A stretch of 64,000 bases of DNA from Scedosporium boydii (Eukaryota > Ascomycota > Sordariomycetes > Microascales > Microascaceae): the NCBI GenBank assembly GCA_002221725.1, contig NJFT01000122.1:1-64000 (forward strand). The letters run 5' to 3'. Under the pieces are notes generated by a model. It searched no databases, was not told the DNA's origin, and was given only the letters and a program-made list of their open reading frames with translations. Every line of letters begins with the position of its first letter. Position 1 is the stretch's first letter. The translations under genes were made by a program, and so were the position numbers. This document shows positions 22,569 through 33,725 of the stretch, piece by piece.

Positions 22569-23546
22569 ATGGCAAGCACCATTTCGGATCAGATCGCCGT
22601 CGAGCAGACGGGGGTTGACTTGTTTGTGTCGCGCTTCCTCCCACAGCGCATGGGCAATGCCGCCAACATTTCCTACGGGGGATTTACGATAGGCGTGGGC
22701 GTCGAGGCAGCATGCAGCACGGTATCGCCCGACTACTACCTTTATACGGTGATGGGGAACTATCTCGGTCCTGCTTTCACAGACCGCAAGATCCAATGCA
22801 CGGTCCGCCGGTTGCGCGACACAAGGACCTTTGCAACGAGGGAGGTGATTCTCAGCCAGGAGGCGGAGGATGGCTCGCAGAGGCCATGCATGAGCATGCT
22901 TCTTGATTTCCAGGCAAGAGAACAAGCGTCGATGCTAGTCTTTTCCGCACCACCCACCAAGACGTATTCGCGTCCAGAGAACTGCAAGGACAGGGTCCAA
23001 ATTGGCCAAGAGCTGGTCGAGAGGAAGCTTGTTCCCGAAGAGTTGGTCGAGCTGCACAGCATCATGTTCGGGCTAATGAACCGATTGTTTGATTCGCGAT
23101 TGCCTCTCGAGGGAGTTTCGGCACATAATCTCAGTGGACTAGCGGGAAAAGTGGAAACGGGTCAAGAACACCTCTCGATCACCGACAAAACCTCAGCGGA
23201 CTGGTTCCGTGCCCGACATAAACCCGAGTCCGGACATGGCCACTACTCAGCTCTGGCGTTTATCATGGATTCGAACCTGTCGTTTTTGCCGTTGACGCAT
23301 AACGGCATGTCCTTGTATGATTCGGGGCCATGTTCTAGCTTGGACTTCGCCATGCGATTCTTCACCAACGATCTGGACGTCAGCAAGTGGCATCTGAGAG
23401 AGTTAAGATGTGTGGTCGGGCAAGAGGGAAGAACCTACTCGGAATCAAGACTATGGGATGAGGCAGGGAATATGGTGGCTAATATGACTCAACAATCTAT
23501 ATTACGGCCCAAGCCAACGAAAGATACTAATCGCGCGTCCCTTTGA
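22569..23546 (+). CDS. Acyl-CoA thioesterase II (TesB/ACOT8-type double hotdog)
   Basis: A single exon of 325 residues; the ATG at 22569 (GCCATGG context) is chosen over the open frame upstream that has no ATG. The N-terminal hotdog contains GNAANISYGGFTIGVGVEAA. The C-terminal hotdog carries the expected active-site trio of the family: an Asp in FIMDSNL, a Ser in CSSLDFAMRFF and a Gln in MTQQSILRP. Members hydrolyse acyl-CoA to free acid and CoA, usually in peroxisomes or cytosol, or serve in secondary metabolism. The C-terminus is ASL, which is not a standard peroxisomal tripeptide (the second position is not basic), so location is uncertain. The gene stands alone, with no obvious pathway partner nearby. 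Confidence 0.88.
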   Translation: MASTISDQIAVEQTGVDLFVSRFLPQRMGNAANISYGGFTIGVGVEAACSTVSPDYYLYTVMGNYLGPAFTDRKIQCTVRRLRDTRTFATREVILSQEAEDGSQRPCMSMLLDFQAREQASMLVFSAPPTKTYSRPENCKDRVQIGQELVERKLVPEELVELHSIMFGLMNRLFDSRLPLEGVSAHNLSGLAGKVETGQEHLSITDKTSADWFRARHKPESGHGHYSALAFIMDSNLSFLPLTHNGMSLYDSGPCSSLDFAMRFFTNDLDVSKWHLRELRCVVGQEGRTYSESRLWDEAGNMVANMTQQSILRPKPTKDTNRASL

Positions 23547-24260
23547 TCAATCTTATGGACATGCTGGTGGTTGGGAGTATTGAAGCAGAGGGCAATGTTA
23601 AGACGCAAATGTACAATAACCGCCTCGTCGTCGCGAACGGCAATATAAACATTACGCACATGCGTTGCATCGGGCGCGACTAGCACCGCCAACTATAGTA
23701 ATAACGAATTTTGGTCTGTGTCAGCCCCTAGCTATTTCCTATATCCCCGGATCTTACCGTCAGCAACCAAAGTTAAAAATGTGAGCCGACCACGTTACGA
23801 CTTGGCACGCACATTGTGAAGCAGATGGTGGCATGATATAACCTGGGCCCCTGTATACATGACGGAGGGCGGGCTACTAGTAAACAGGCCAGTAAACCCA
23901 CCTATCCTGTAGCACCATAACTTACCGGACCGGGACGGTGCATATCCGCTATGCCGGGCTCAGTTTGAGGCATCATCACACTTGGGATTCGAAAGGACAC
24001 AGGGAGAGGTAGGAAAGATGAATGGGTTAAAAAGAGTTCATTTATATTACCACTTGATACGACGTTGGTATTGGGAACACACCGAAATCGAACCACCTCC
24101 CGTTCCATTCCAAACCACAGGGCTCTAATTAGGAGACAGAGTCTCGCATCTGGGTTGGGCCCCCACAGCACTGTCACAGGAACCCGTTCACCGACCACAT
24201 AATATTCACAGTTCCAAAACAACTCGAGGGTCGTCCGATAGCTCAAATTCGAGATATCTC
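23547..24260. other. Intergenic region, nothing recognised
   Basis: A minus-strand open stretch at about 23902-24246 has no ATG context or motif that would support a gene. Confidence 0.4.
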
Positions 24261-24443
24261 TTAATGCGCCGCCGCTGCGGCGTCGGCTTCGACTTGTCGG
24301 CGGGCCGCTTTCTCCGCAATTCTCTTCGCGTCTCTTGCGCGGAGGTCTTCAATAGCGCGGACTGCGGGAGATCGAAGGGCCTTTCGGATCTTGGCCCAAA
24401 GAGTGTTTTTTTGGTTGGACTGGGCTTGAGTTGCAGCCTCCAT
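24261..24443 (-). CDS. Possible small basic alpha-helical protein (60 aa)
   Basis: The frame from the ATG at 24443 encodes 60 residues with a strong run of Lys, Arg, Glu and Ala (RAIEDLRARDAKRIAEKAAR) ending in a poly-Ala stretch. The composition suggests one long amphipathic helix. There is no signal peptide and no recognised family. It could equally be a chance frame; the helix-like composition is the only support. Confidence 0.3.
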   Translation of the reverse strand: MEAATQAQSNQKNTLWAKIRKALRSPAVRAIEDLRARDAKRIAEKAARRQVEADAAAAAH

Positions 24444-25963
24444 GTTGTCTGATATATTGTTGTATTCGATTTCGTTGCAAGTTTTTGTTGTGAGAATCGC
24501 CTGCAGAGATGGGGTTGATCTTAACTTGGAAGTATTGCATATGAGCCGACGGGTTGAGGGGCAATCACTCCTACTTGTATTTATCAATAATTTACAGAGA
24601 CGATGCCATTTGGTGATCATGAATGTGCAAGATGACATCCAACACCCGGCCCTTCTAAGGAGTTCTACTAGGATCTATAATGGCGTGAAGGGCGCATTTG
24701 TCAGGCCTTGGAACAAGCTTGGCGAGGACAACCCTGGCTTCGTTACTCTAGTCTCTACGCATATCTATCTAAATAAGGACAAAGGCGACCATCCTTCCCG
24801 AGCTTGAAGGGGTCCATATGCAGGAAGATGTTTCTATCTGTGCCGCGCTTGGTGGCAAGTCGAGGCGACCTATCATCTCGTGTTTCCACCATTGCACCCC
24901 CGTGCCATGTGATTCATCACTTCAACGTGGTGTTCAAAAAGGGTCAAATGTAAAATTCCATTCGAGCCACTTTACCGAATACCACACTGAGAGTCCTTGG
25001 TATTATTCAAGTTGGCACCATCGACCACGAGGACAGAAACAAGACGCCCCTATTTACACAAGTAATAATGGCCCCATCCTATGAGTGTTCCAGCAGTATA
25101 CTCCATCACCGCATCCAAGAAATTCTGCAGGGCGCCGGGTTAGGGGCGGTTCGAAGGTGACATTTCCGGTGAGGGTGGTCTGAGTTTGCGGTGTAGACCC
25201 GAGCTCACGGGCCGGTATGCCGGTCGACCCCACTTTTACTTGCCGCTGTCCAGCGCAAGCAGTTCGGCCAAGGGCTATCGAACGGCCCAATACGAGATGG
25301 GATGGGTGTCACGCTAGCATGGGCTCTGCATTAGGTCTTGTAGTGGATGGGCCAAGCTGTTGTTGTCGCTGCATGCCGGTCCTTAGGCATACTTGGGACC
25401 GCTGGGGTGGACTGAATAAATTGTTAAATCCAATACCGTGACAACAAGAGCAGAGGGGAAAATGCTACACCCCTCCATTCCTTATTTATATCTTGTATGT
25501 GATAACAGCTTTGCCTGTATGTCGTTTGGGTGCTATCGGCAGCTAGACTAGTTCCAGGCTCAGCTGATGGACAAGCTGGCATGGCCTGACGCAAAATGTG
25601 TATACATGCATGTTGGATTCATATTGCCTCTGAAAAGTACCAGCAGGATTTTATAGACCGCTGGCACCACTGCCTACAGGCCTTGAAACGGTACTTGAGT
25701 GATGATGTCTTAGTACGTGGCCGTTTCCAGTGTTATATAATCGGCATCTGTATTTCCTGGCTGGATGAAAACGCCAATACTAATCGAGGTTCAAGGCACC
25801 ATTGCTTTTCTGAATTCATCTCAAACTCAACTAAGTACAGAGAAAGGAAAGTATCATTCCATCGACACAAACAAACAAAGTAGAGACCTGCGAGGTCGGC
25901 CCTCTTCCCTTAGTTGCAATTCATATTGTTTTATCGGTTGTGGCGAAGCGTGACTTTCTCATC
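24444..25963. other. Intergenic region, no gene supported
   Basis: About 1.5 kb with only short, featureless frames; it contains the 3' flank of the intradiol dioxygenase gene. Confidence 0.4.
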
Positions 25964-27438
25964 CTATTCATCTCCAGCAGGCTCCTCGGGCTCCTCGGGC
26001 TCCTCCTCGACAGGTTCCTCAGGCTCAGCTGGTTCCTCGCCTTCAGCTGGCTCTCCAGTTTCCTCGCAAATAGGGATGGCGGGGAAACCCTCGGGAGGCT
26101 CGAAGCCGCCTGGGAAACCAGGCTGGCCCTCACCCCCGGGGGGCGCTGGGAACCCACCAGCTGGAATGCAGAAACCATCTGGCAAATCGCCGAACGGGCC
26201 ACCGAAGCCAGGGCCGCCAGCATTGGGGTTCGATTCGCCACCAGTCTCGTAAAGAGTAGCGGCAGCCGAAACCTTGCGGACCAAAGTGGTGTTGATACCG
26301 AAGCTATACCAAGCGAAGATTCCTTCCTCAACAGAATCACCGAGAAGAACGTATTCGGAGAGGGGATCGGTGACGGCGGCCTCCTGGGCCAGGATGAAGT
26401 CGTTGGCATTGGGTGTGAGGAGCATCTTGTTGGTAGTGTAGGGCTCGAACTGCTCAACCTCGGCAATAAGGTCGTCGTCGAAGTACATCTGGCCGACGTG
26501 GGCGACGTCGAGATTAACGATGGTGTTGTTCTCGCGGACATCAGGGTCAAGGTGGACCATGAGATGGATGTGGGTGGCACGACCCTGGTAGTGGCCGGGG
26601 AAGACGGTCTCGAATTGGGCGGCGCCGTCGGCGTCGGTAGGCTGGTAACCACGATGGAAGGTGGCGTCGAGATTAGTGGGATCGGCTGACCCGACGCCAT
26701 TCATCTCGGACAGGACGCCACTGTAAACACCAGTGGAGTTGCAGTCTGTTGAGGAATTGTTAGGCAACGACCCGACAGTGGGCTAGAAAGGAGCCTTGAC
26801 TTACGCCAGATCTCTAGATAGGCGCCCTCCACAGGCTCACATGTGTCGACATCGATGATCTGAATATCCACAGCTAGCGGGACACCCGGCTGCTCGTCGA
26901 CAATGTTCTGACGGACGAGTCCTCCAGCAACATCTGGTTGGGGATATGGTAAGTATATGGGTGTAGATTATAAAATATCTGATGTCGGACTAACAGAAAG
27001 GGCCTTCGGTAACCTCGGGGTTGAGGATGCAGGACCTATTGCCGGAGAAAACAATGGACGTGTCGGTCTCGAAGGTGTAATCCTCGTCGGAATGGTGAGA
27101 GTGTTTCCAAGTAACAGTCTCGTCACTCTCCTGTCGGGCTAATGCAGTTTTCAAGTTAGAGTCGAGGCACTACGCAGATGTTGTTCCGGGAGTATGATGG
27201 AGTAAGTACCCTTAATGTTGGACCTCTTTCGCAATTTGTTGGTAATCTCACTGCGGCGCTTGATGGCGCGCTTATCATGGCCTCGCTTCCTCAACTTCTC
27301 GGCACAGTGGTTGAGGTTAACTTTGTTGTTCTCGAGAAACTCACGTCTCTGAACGAGCTCCTGCTGGATATCGTGGTTCGCATGGCTGGCCACGATCGGT
27401 GCGAGCAGGAGGGAAGTGAGGAGAGACGTAACCTTCAT
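25964..27438 (-). CDS. Secreted intradiol ring-cleavage dioxygenase-like protein
   Basis: Exons 27438-27210, 27138-26995, 26933-26805 and 26745-25964; 427 residues; introns of 59-71 bp, all phase 1. A signal peptide (MKVTSLLTSLLLAPIVAS) opens the protein. The catalytic domain shows CILNPEVTEGPFY with the first Tyr ligand formed across a splice junction, HRGYQPTD with the second Tyr, and GHYQGRATHIH with the two His ligands of the non-haem Fe(III). Family members cleave catechols between the hydroxyls to give muconate-type acids; the fungal secreted branch is poorly characterised. The last ~75 residues are a Pro/Gly/Glu-rich tail with EEPEEP-like repeats, which may be a linker or wall-association segment. 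The gene is divergent from a secreted tyrosinase, 1.4 kb away between starts. Confidence 0.87.
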
Positions 27439-28802
27439 GATGCGCTTTGTGAGAGCTGGCTGGGAGGTTTGGTGAGGGCCTAGGAAACGCGATGGGAGGT
27501 AGATTCGCCTTGAGGAAGATTGGTGGACTTGAGGATGCGACTAAGACTGCCTTTTAACTTTTCTCTTCAGAACATCTTCCCTACCCACACTACCGACAAT
27601 AAAGAAATGCCGGTTCATCTTCCTTCTAGAACAGCGACCTGGTGATTCGATGAGGTTAGCTTGAATCTCTAACCGCACCTCTATCCGCCTATCGCTAGAA
27701 TCAATACTACGCGTCCTCTTAATATGCAATCAACGAGGAGACGTAATCAGTCCATGGTGATTGGCCAATGGATTTGACGGTTCTCCAGGTGCCCAATGTG
27801 CTTCCGCTGCCGCCCCATGTCGTCAAGTATCCCCGATATAGGGCTCATTGAGACTCCTGCGATGACGATGGCCAACGAAAATTTTCCTATTAGCACGAGA
27901 CGGATGAATTGATGTATAAGACGCAATTGCTACAGACGCGCGTTCAACAAACAGGAATCAATCTCAGCTATAATACCATATCCCAGCCCTGGCCCCAGAC
28001 GCGTGGACGCTTCCTGTGTCGACACCTACGAATAGCCGGTGGTCAAAAAGGAACAACGTCGAACCGACCGGCCCCACTCGCCCTCCACCTCCCCGACATT
28101 CCGGGCCCACTAACGTTGACCTCCGTCGGACTTCCCGAAATACAGCAAGACCAGAGTTTGAGGGCTTTTGAAAGTGTGCTCCATCTGCATTTACTGTTAC
28201 AGATACAAAGTCAACACCTACAAAGGACTTCTGGTAAACTCCGGCTCAGACCCCTAAGAAATTTTCGTCTCATGCCCGTGGTTATTTTCAGTACCCTCCC
28301 TTGGTGGTTCCCACGTCCCGCAGGTGTATTCGATTCGTGCCGTGATGACCCAAACCAGGAATGGCGGGCAGTACATATATCCGTTTTCTCCTTTAGCCAG
28401 CATATCAATCGTATCTTCCCCCGCTTTTTGGCTAGAGTGGCCCGATTGTGCATGTCCGTCCAATATGCTGGATGCATCTCCAATTAATATATGGGTAAAT
28501 TACACCAATGAGGGTCCACACAAACTCCCCCAGTCCATTTTTAAACATTGGCCCCAGTGGACGGCACTCCTTGTCTGCCAGCCGAGATGAAGATTGACTA
28601 CGGTTCACTAACACGGTCCATTTTCTCATCACGAGGCCCAATGTTCCAGGAATAGCTCTCTCAATGCCGGCTCTATTTTATAACAAACCCATATCTCCTT
28701 TGGTCGTAGTCGATATGAGAGCTACGTGAATGGCCTCATCATGTTGGCTGCGGAGTCAACTGCCATAATCAAAGTCTCTCGTGCTTCGTCATAGCCGCAA
28801 AG
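27439..28802. other. Intergenic region between two divergent secreted oxidoreductase genes
   Basis: Contains the promoters of both genes. A 192-codon plus-strand frame (27909-28487) has odd composition and no motif and was not called. Confidence 0.45.
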
Positions 28803-30271
28803 ATGGTTGCTGTCCACTTCATACTGACCTTGCTAATGGCGGCCGTGATCCCCGTCATCGGGCAGAGGAAGTGTTCCAAGATTTCCCAGCGACGAGCCTG
28901 GTCAGTTGGACCTCCCTATTTCTACATGTGGGGCTGGAAAAGATCTTGCAGTGTTACTAACAATGTAACGGAACTAAGGCATACTCTGAGCGATAATGAG
29001 AAACGGGACTACATCGACGCTGAGTTGTGTTTGATGAGCAAGGAGCCAAAATTCGGATTCGACGGCGCGAGGAATATATTCGAAGAACTCCAAGCGGCTC
29101 ACCAAGTCCAAGCTCACATTATCCACGGTGTCGTAAGTCGGCATCGATGTAGACGTCAAGACTCATCGGCGAGTAACACATTACCGTACTTACATATTTC
29201 TTTCTAGGGCGCTTTCCTTCCGTTCCATAGACTACTCATGCATGCTCATGAAACTCTCCTCAGGACAGAGTGCGGTTACCGGGGAACCCAACCGTAAGTG
29301 ACCGTGGGAATTTCTTTTAAAGGGAACTAGAGAAACCTCTAACAGGGGCAAACCCTTCTTAGCTATTGGGACGAAACGCGTGACGCCGGGAGAGTCAGCA
29401 GATCCATTATTCTCGACCCGGATACGGGCTTCGGAGGAAATGGCGTCGGCGAGGATGGATGCATTGCCGACGGCCCTTTTGCTGGTTACATCAATAGTCT
29501 CGGACCTGGCTATAAGATTACGGACCATTGCATCACGCGATATATCAATAACACCAGAAGCCTCCAGGCAGGCCAACGTTATATCGATAGGTGCTACGCG
29601 AGACAGACGTTTGTAGAAGCGTGGCCCTGTCTTGAGGGTTCTCCTCACAACTCTGGCCATGGAGCTATTAGTGGATTGGTATGGCTACTCTTTACCTGAT
29701 TACTTTACACTATAAGGCAAAGAATTTACTAATGGGTTTATAGATGATGGACCCCATCGCAAGTCCTGGCGATCCAATCTTCTACCTTCACCACACGTGG
29801 CTTGACAAAGTCTGGTGGGAATGGCAGCTTCTGGACCTCCCCGCCCGCCTAACTGACATCGGGGGCCGCAACACGCAAGACGGCTCAGAGGGATTTCCGG
29901 GGTTTCCGCCCAATGCTGGTCCCCGTAGACCCGCGCCGCGTGATGTATCCGGCGGCGATGATCCAGGGTTTAACCTCGGCTTCCCAGGCGACGAAGATTT
30001 GATCGATTGGGATGACGTTGACTGGGACCATATTGGATTCCCTTCTCTGCCAGGAAGTGATGGAGGAGACTTCGAGATGCCACCCGGCCTGTTCTTGCCG
30101 CCAGATGCTATGAGACCTCCTAAAGATGCCGAGCCGCAGGACCCCAAGGGTGACCCAGGTGATGTCACCACACTGAATCACGTCTTGAACATGTTTGGCC
30201 TTATTCCCGAAGCAACGATCAGGGAAGTGATGGACATTTCCGGGGGGCTGCTTTGTTACGAGTATGTTTAA
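28803..30271 (+). CDS. Secreted tyrosinase (type-3 copper)
   Basis: Exons 28803-29132, 29208-29293, 29363-29678 and 29744-30271; 419 residues. A signal peptide precedes GQRKCSK. CuA ligands: His in HIIHGV, then FHRLLMHAHE formed in exon 2. The conserved YWD follows the second intron. CuB ligands: HNSGHGAIS and FYLHHTWLDKVWW. The third acceptor was chosen at 29743 because it joins SGL to MMDPIASPGDPIF in frame. The C-terminal ~120 residues after CuB are Gly/Pro/Asp-rich (for example DWDDVDWDHIGF) and differ from the compact C-terminal shield of classical fungal tyrosinases. The enzyme class hydroxylates phenols and oxidises catechols to o-quinones. The secreted catechol dioxygenase next door suggests related substrates; there is no direct evidence. 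Confidence 0.88.
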
Positions 30272-31163
30272 GGACAGCCTTTCCGGGTTCTAAGTTTGTT
30301 TTTCACACGATTGGTTTAGTTTGCGTCTATGCATTGCACTGGTGTGGAGGGCGGAAAGAAAATTCATGGGAGGACCGCGTATGCGGCACATGTATTAACA
30401 TTGCGGCGAACCAAGCATACGTTCTTTTTCTTTTTCTTTTTCTTTTTCTTTTTCTTTTTCTTTTTCTTTTTCTTTTTCTTTTTCTTTTTCTTTTTCTTTT
30501 TCTTTTTAAACTGTATTAGTATTCTCGGAGGATGTAACGTATTATCATCCTGTCCATGGAACATAATGGACTATTTCCATTAAGTAGCTCGTCTAGAGGT
30601 TCGATGTTGGCAATAAATCGATTACGCGTCTGGGTGGGAAATGTTCGAGGTCCGGGGATCTGGGTTCTCTGTAATTTGTCCTAAGGGACGCTATTCTGGG
30701 CCAGGATAAAGATCTGGGGGGGTAGAGATGCGAAGCGAGATCGATCTAGTAGGTGGAAGAAATCTCCTCGGGGCTACGCTTGCCTGCCAGATCTGGGCTG
30801 TTTCTGTTAACCCAAGCCATGGTCGGTGCCGCATTCCGAATCTCCTGGAAACGCACCCTAACCACCGAAAAGCGGGAGGCAATATCGGGTCACTTTGATG
30901 TATTGCATAAAAATATCATTCCCAGAACGGATTTTATGTGCCGTGCCAAGAAAAGGTTGGTGGCAGAAGAGCCCTGGATCTCGGCTATACCGTCTGTCCC
31001 TTTCACTGATAATGCATGAGAATATTCCCGTGGAGTGTGGCGGATTGACTATTGTACAAGCAGTGGAGGAAGTCTGTATTGGGTGATTGATACTGGAACC
31101 CTCACTCAGATGTATGCAGAAACTCAGGCCGGTCCGCGAGCCAGGATTAAAAAAATTCCCACA
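30272..31163. other. 3' flank of the tyrosinase gene and intergenic DNA
   Basis: Apart from the hexanucleotide microsatellite at 30424-30507 nothing was recognised. Confidence 0.5.
30424..30507 (+). repeat. Perfect (CTTTTT)14 hexanucleotide microsatellite
   Basis: Fourteen uninterrupted CTTTTT units (84 bp), 153 bp after the tyrosinase stop. The run makes artificial poly-Phe and poly-Lys frames. Being long and perfect it is probably length-polymorphic and may lie in the 3' UTR. Confidence 0.97.
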
Positions 31164-33213
31164 TCATGTCAATATCTCCAACATCGCCGAGATGCCAGCC
31201 CAGGAGACTCCCGTCGTTGGCCTGCTCAGTTGTTGATGCATACGGTTCCTGGAGTAATCCTTCGAGATTGAGGATGGAGATTGCAATGTTGGATGGGAGG
31301 ATGCCGTGTAAAATATTATATCGGGGTCAATCAGGGAGTCCCGAGACTGTTGGAAAGGCTGCACCTTAGTATCGGTGTCGATGGATAGCGATGTCTCCCA
31401 GAGGTTTTGATCCGGCTTGGGCACTGGGTTTGCATTGCCACCAGTGGACCCTCCAATGCCCAGCTGCATCAACCTTTCGCCGAGCCCGAGTTCATCTGTT
31501 CTTTCGACCGCTACGTGGTCTAACGCCTTGCTTCGATATTGAGTCGTCTGGGTGAAGAGCCTCATTAGTGGCTGCCAGATAGAAAAATTTTGCCCTTCCT
31601 TGGGAACAGCCAGTCTCCGCATTATGCTCCAGACCCTTTCAGTTTCAGAGGTCCATGGATGAGAGCAGGCGTGTCGGAGAAAAATTCCTATCTGCCAGGG
31701 GGCTGTGCCACTCAACTGCCACCTCCATCTAGCCCAAGAAGGATCAGCGAACAGTGCAAGTACAGCACTGATAACCGTAACAGAGGCCCTGAAGAGTAGA
31801 CTGTCGACTCGGTGTTTGTTCTGTGCGCGAGATGCTTCCGTAGCCAAAGGACTGTGGAGGAAGAGCTCTGCCTTTGCAAAGAAGAGAGACGCCATTGTCT
31901 TAATATAATCTCCAAGCGTGTCGCCGGAGCCAAGAAGGTGTAAATACTTCGTCTCGATCTTCGACTTTGCTTCGTAGAATAAGCCGAGCTTGCTTTCGCA
32001 GCCCACGGGAGAAGCCTTGAGGGACCGAACAAGCATCCATAATTCGCATCTAACTAGACAAAGCGTCATATCCCCTGTCCTCGCTATCGATGGGTGACCT
32101 GTCGACCCCAGAGACCCCAAGTTTGTATCGTTAATGTTGCCTGGAAAACCTTGATCAAATGGTGTTTCCGAAATCGACAGGTCGGCCATGTTTGACCTTC
32201 GTGTTTTTGAGTCGAGCAGGCAAATCTGCCACCACAAGCGACGGCGTGCCTCGATTTCCAGGTCTGTTCTCCGAACACCATCATTCGCACGATGGAGCCC
32301 TAAGGACTTGGCCAGTCTCAGTAAAAGTCCGGGTAGCGACTAGGCGGACTCCGTCGCGCCAAGATAAGGCAATACGGAGAGATAGATGACGAATATATGC
32401 CAAATGAAAGGCATTTGAGAAGTTAAGGGGCTCAAAGAATCTACATTAATGGCGGCACAATTATGGCCAAATACAAAGTTGTGGTTATCCTCAGCTAGTT
32501 GGTGGTTTTCAGCTGCTGGTACTTGCAACGGATAAGGACTCGGTTGCCCGTCAAAGTCGGCCACATCATGGACGGCTTGGAGGATGTTATCGACCTTTGG
32601 ATATTAATTAGTGCCAAGGAAATATTTCCCGTAACCCGATAAAAACGACCTACCTCATCGCAGAAGACGGACCAGAATCGATTACCCACACGGATGCTGC
32701 CATCATCAACAACGAGTCGTCCAAACTCTTCGTCAAACTCGCTGCCTGGCTGCCGCTCGCTATTTGGGACATTGCTGGAAGTGCCCGGAAATGACTGGCC
32801 GACAACGAATCTTGCGTCTGACGCCAAATCCGAACCCCCTGGACCACCATGCCAAACGCTGGTAGGTGGTGCGGGCGCCGCGTGTGAGCCTCGTGGGGCA
32901 GAGCTTTCCTCCACCTGAGCTGTAAGCTCTGTGCCGACTGCTTCGAGGCGTCGAAGGCGACTAATCAACTCAGTCTGCTTCTGTGCAGGAGATTTCCACG
33001 CTGACGCGTTTCGACTCCGGCGTGGTATCCGTCCTGTCACTGGAAAGTGGCATTCAATGTTGGCACGGGTGCAATTACCGCAGGGTCCCGTCGGTCGCAC
33101 TTGGCCTTGCGCCGCCGGCACGTTACACAGCTCCATATTTTCAGGCCCTCTTCCGAGGCCGAGTCCTTCTGATGCTGTTGCGTTGGACCAGACATGGGGA
33201 GGGGATCGGTCAT
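31164..33213 (-). pseudogene. Decayed Zn2Cys6 fungal transcription factor
   Basis: The ATG at 33213 starts a frame with CVTCRRRKAKCDRRD; the rest of the binuclear cluster, PCGNCTRANIEC, follows at once but in another frame, so one base is missing near 33083-33090. The second frame runs through a coiled-coil-like region (ELISRLRRLEAVG) and an intron at about 32654-32593 to NFVFGHNC...FIWHIF. There, most of the usual fungal-specific domain is absent and an in-frame TAG (32342-32340) precedes LRLAKSLGLHR and RRRLWWQICLLD. The C-terminal part then stays open to 31164. Intact relatives bind CGG-containing sites and regulate nearby pathways. With a broken zinc cluster, an internal deletion and a stop, this copy cannot make the full regulator unless the sequence is wrong at several places. 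Confidence 0.78.
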
Positions 33214-33725
33214 CGGCCAAGTAAAAAGCCGAGGCCGAGGAACGAGTAAATTATATAAGCACAGAAAATATAATGTGAAGCTGGGCTCTTTGAAAGAAAT
33301 AGCAGGCTGAGGATGAAAACCAATTCGCGGACGCGTTTTCATACTAGAAGTCTAGGGAACTATTCGGTGCTGAACAAGAAGAAGGGAAACTTCCCGGTCT
33401 GCAGGAGGAAGAATCGGTGTTCGCTCTCGGACACGGAGCTCGGCCGCGATGCTTGGCGCCACAAGATCGGCGCTTGGACGGTGAATTGAGCGAGATGAGA
33501 TTGGCTAATCGATTGTGCTAACAGGGACGACATGAATTCCTTAATGGGGTGGGTCTATGCTGCAGTTGTGTACCAACCAATAATTTGCATTTTATACGAC
33601 TTAAACAACGGGTCAGATCGTCTTAGAAAAGGGAGACTTTTACATAAGGCGACTGATGAAGTGCAATGCCCTTTACTTCTCTTTGCCGTCACACATGTGC
33701 TCATTTACAACTACGAACGGTTAAG
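33214..33725. other. Divergent intergenic region between two pseudogenes
   Basis: Presumed former promoter region of the regulator and oxidoreductase remnants; no further feature recognised. Confidence 0.4.

Noticed and set aside
23902..24246. 114-codon minus-strand frame
   Set aside because: No ATG context, family or splice connection to the small frame at 24261-24443 could be shown.
25940..26689. Long plus-strand frame opposite the intradiol dioxygenase
   Set aside because: Antisense shadow; the minus-strand frame carries the metal ligands and spliced signal peptide.
27909..28487. 192-codon plus-strand frame
   Set aside because: Composition unlike protein, no motif, and no support for splicing or a start context.
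28803..30271. Tyrosinase as a UstQ-like member of the peptide cluster
   Set aside because: A tyrosinase belongs to the ustiloxin pathway, but this one lies 13.5 kb beyond the ABC gene with unrelated genes between and its partner appears to be the dioxygenase.
30329..30583. Poly-Phe, Leu-Phe and poly-Lys open frames
   Set aside because: Artefacts of the (CTTTTT)14 microsatellite.
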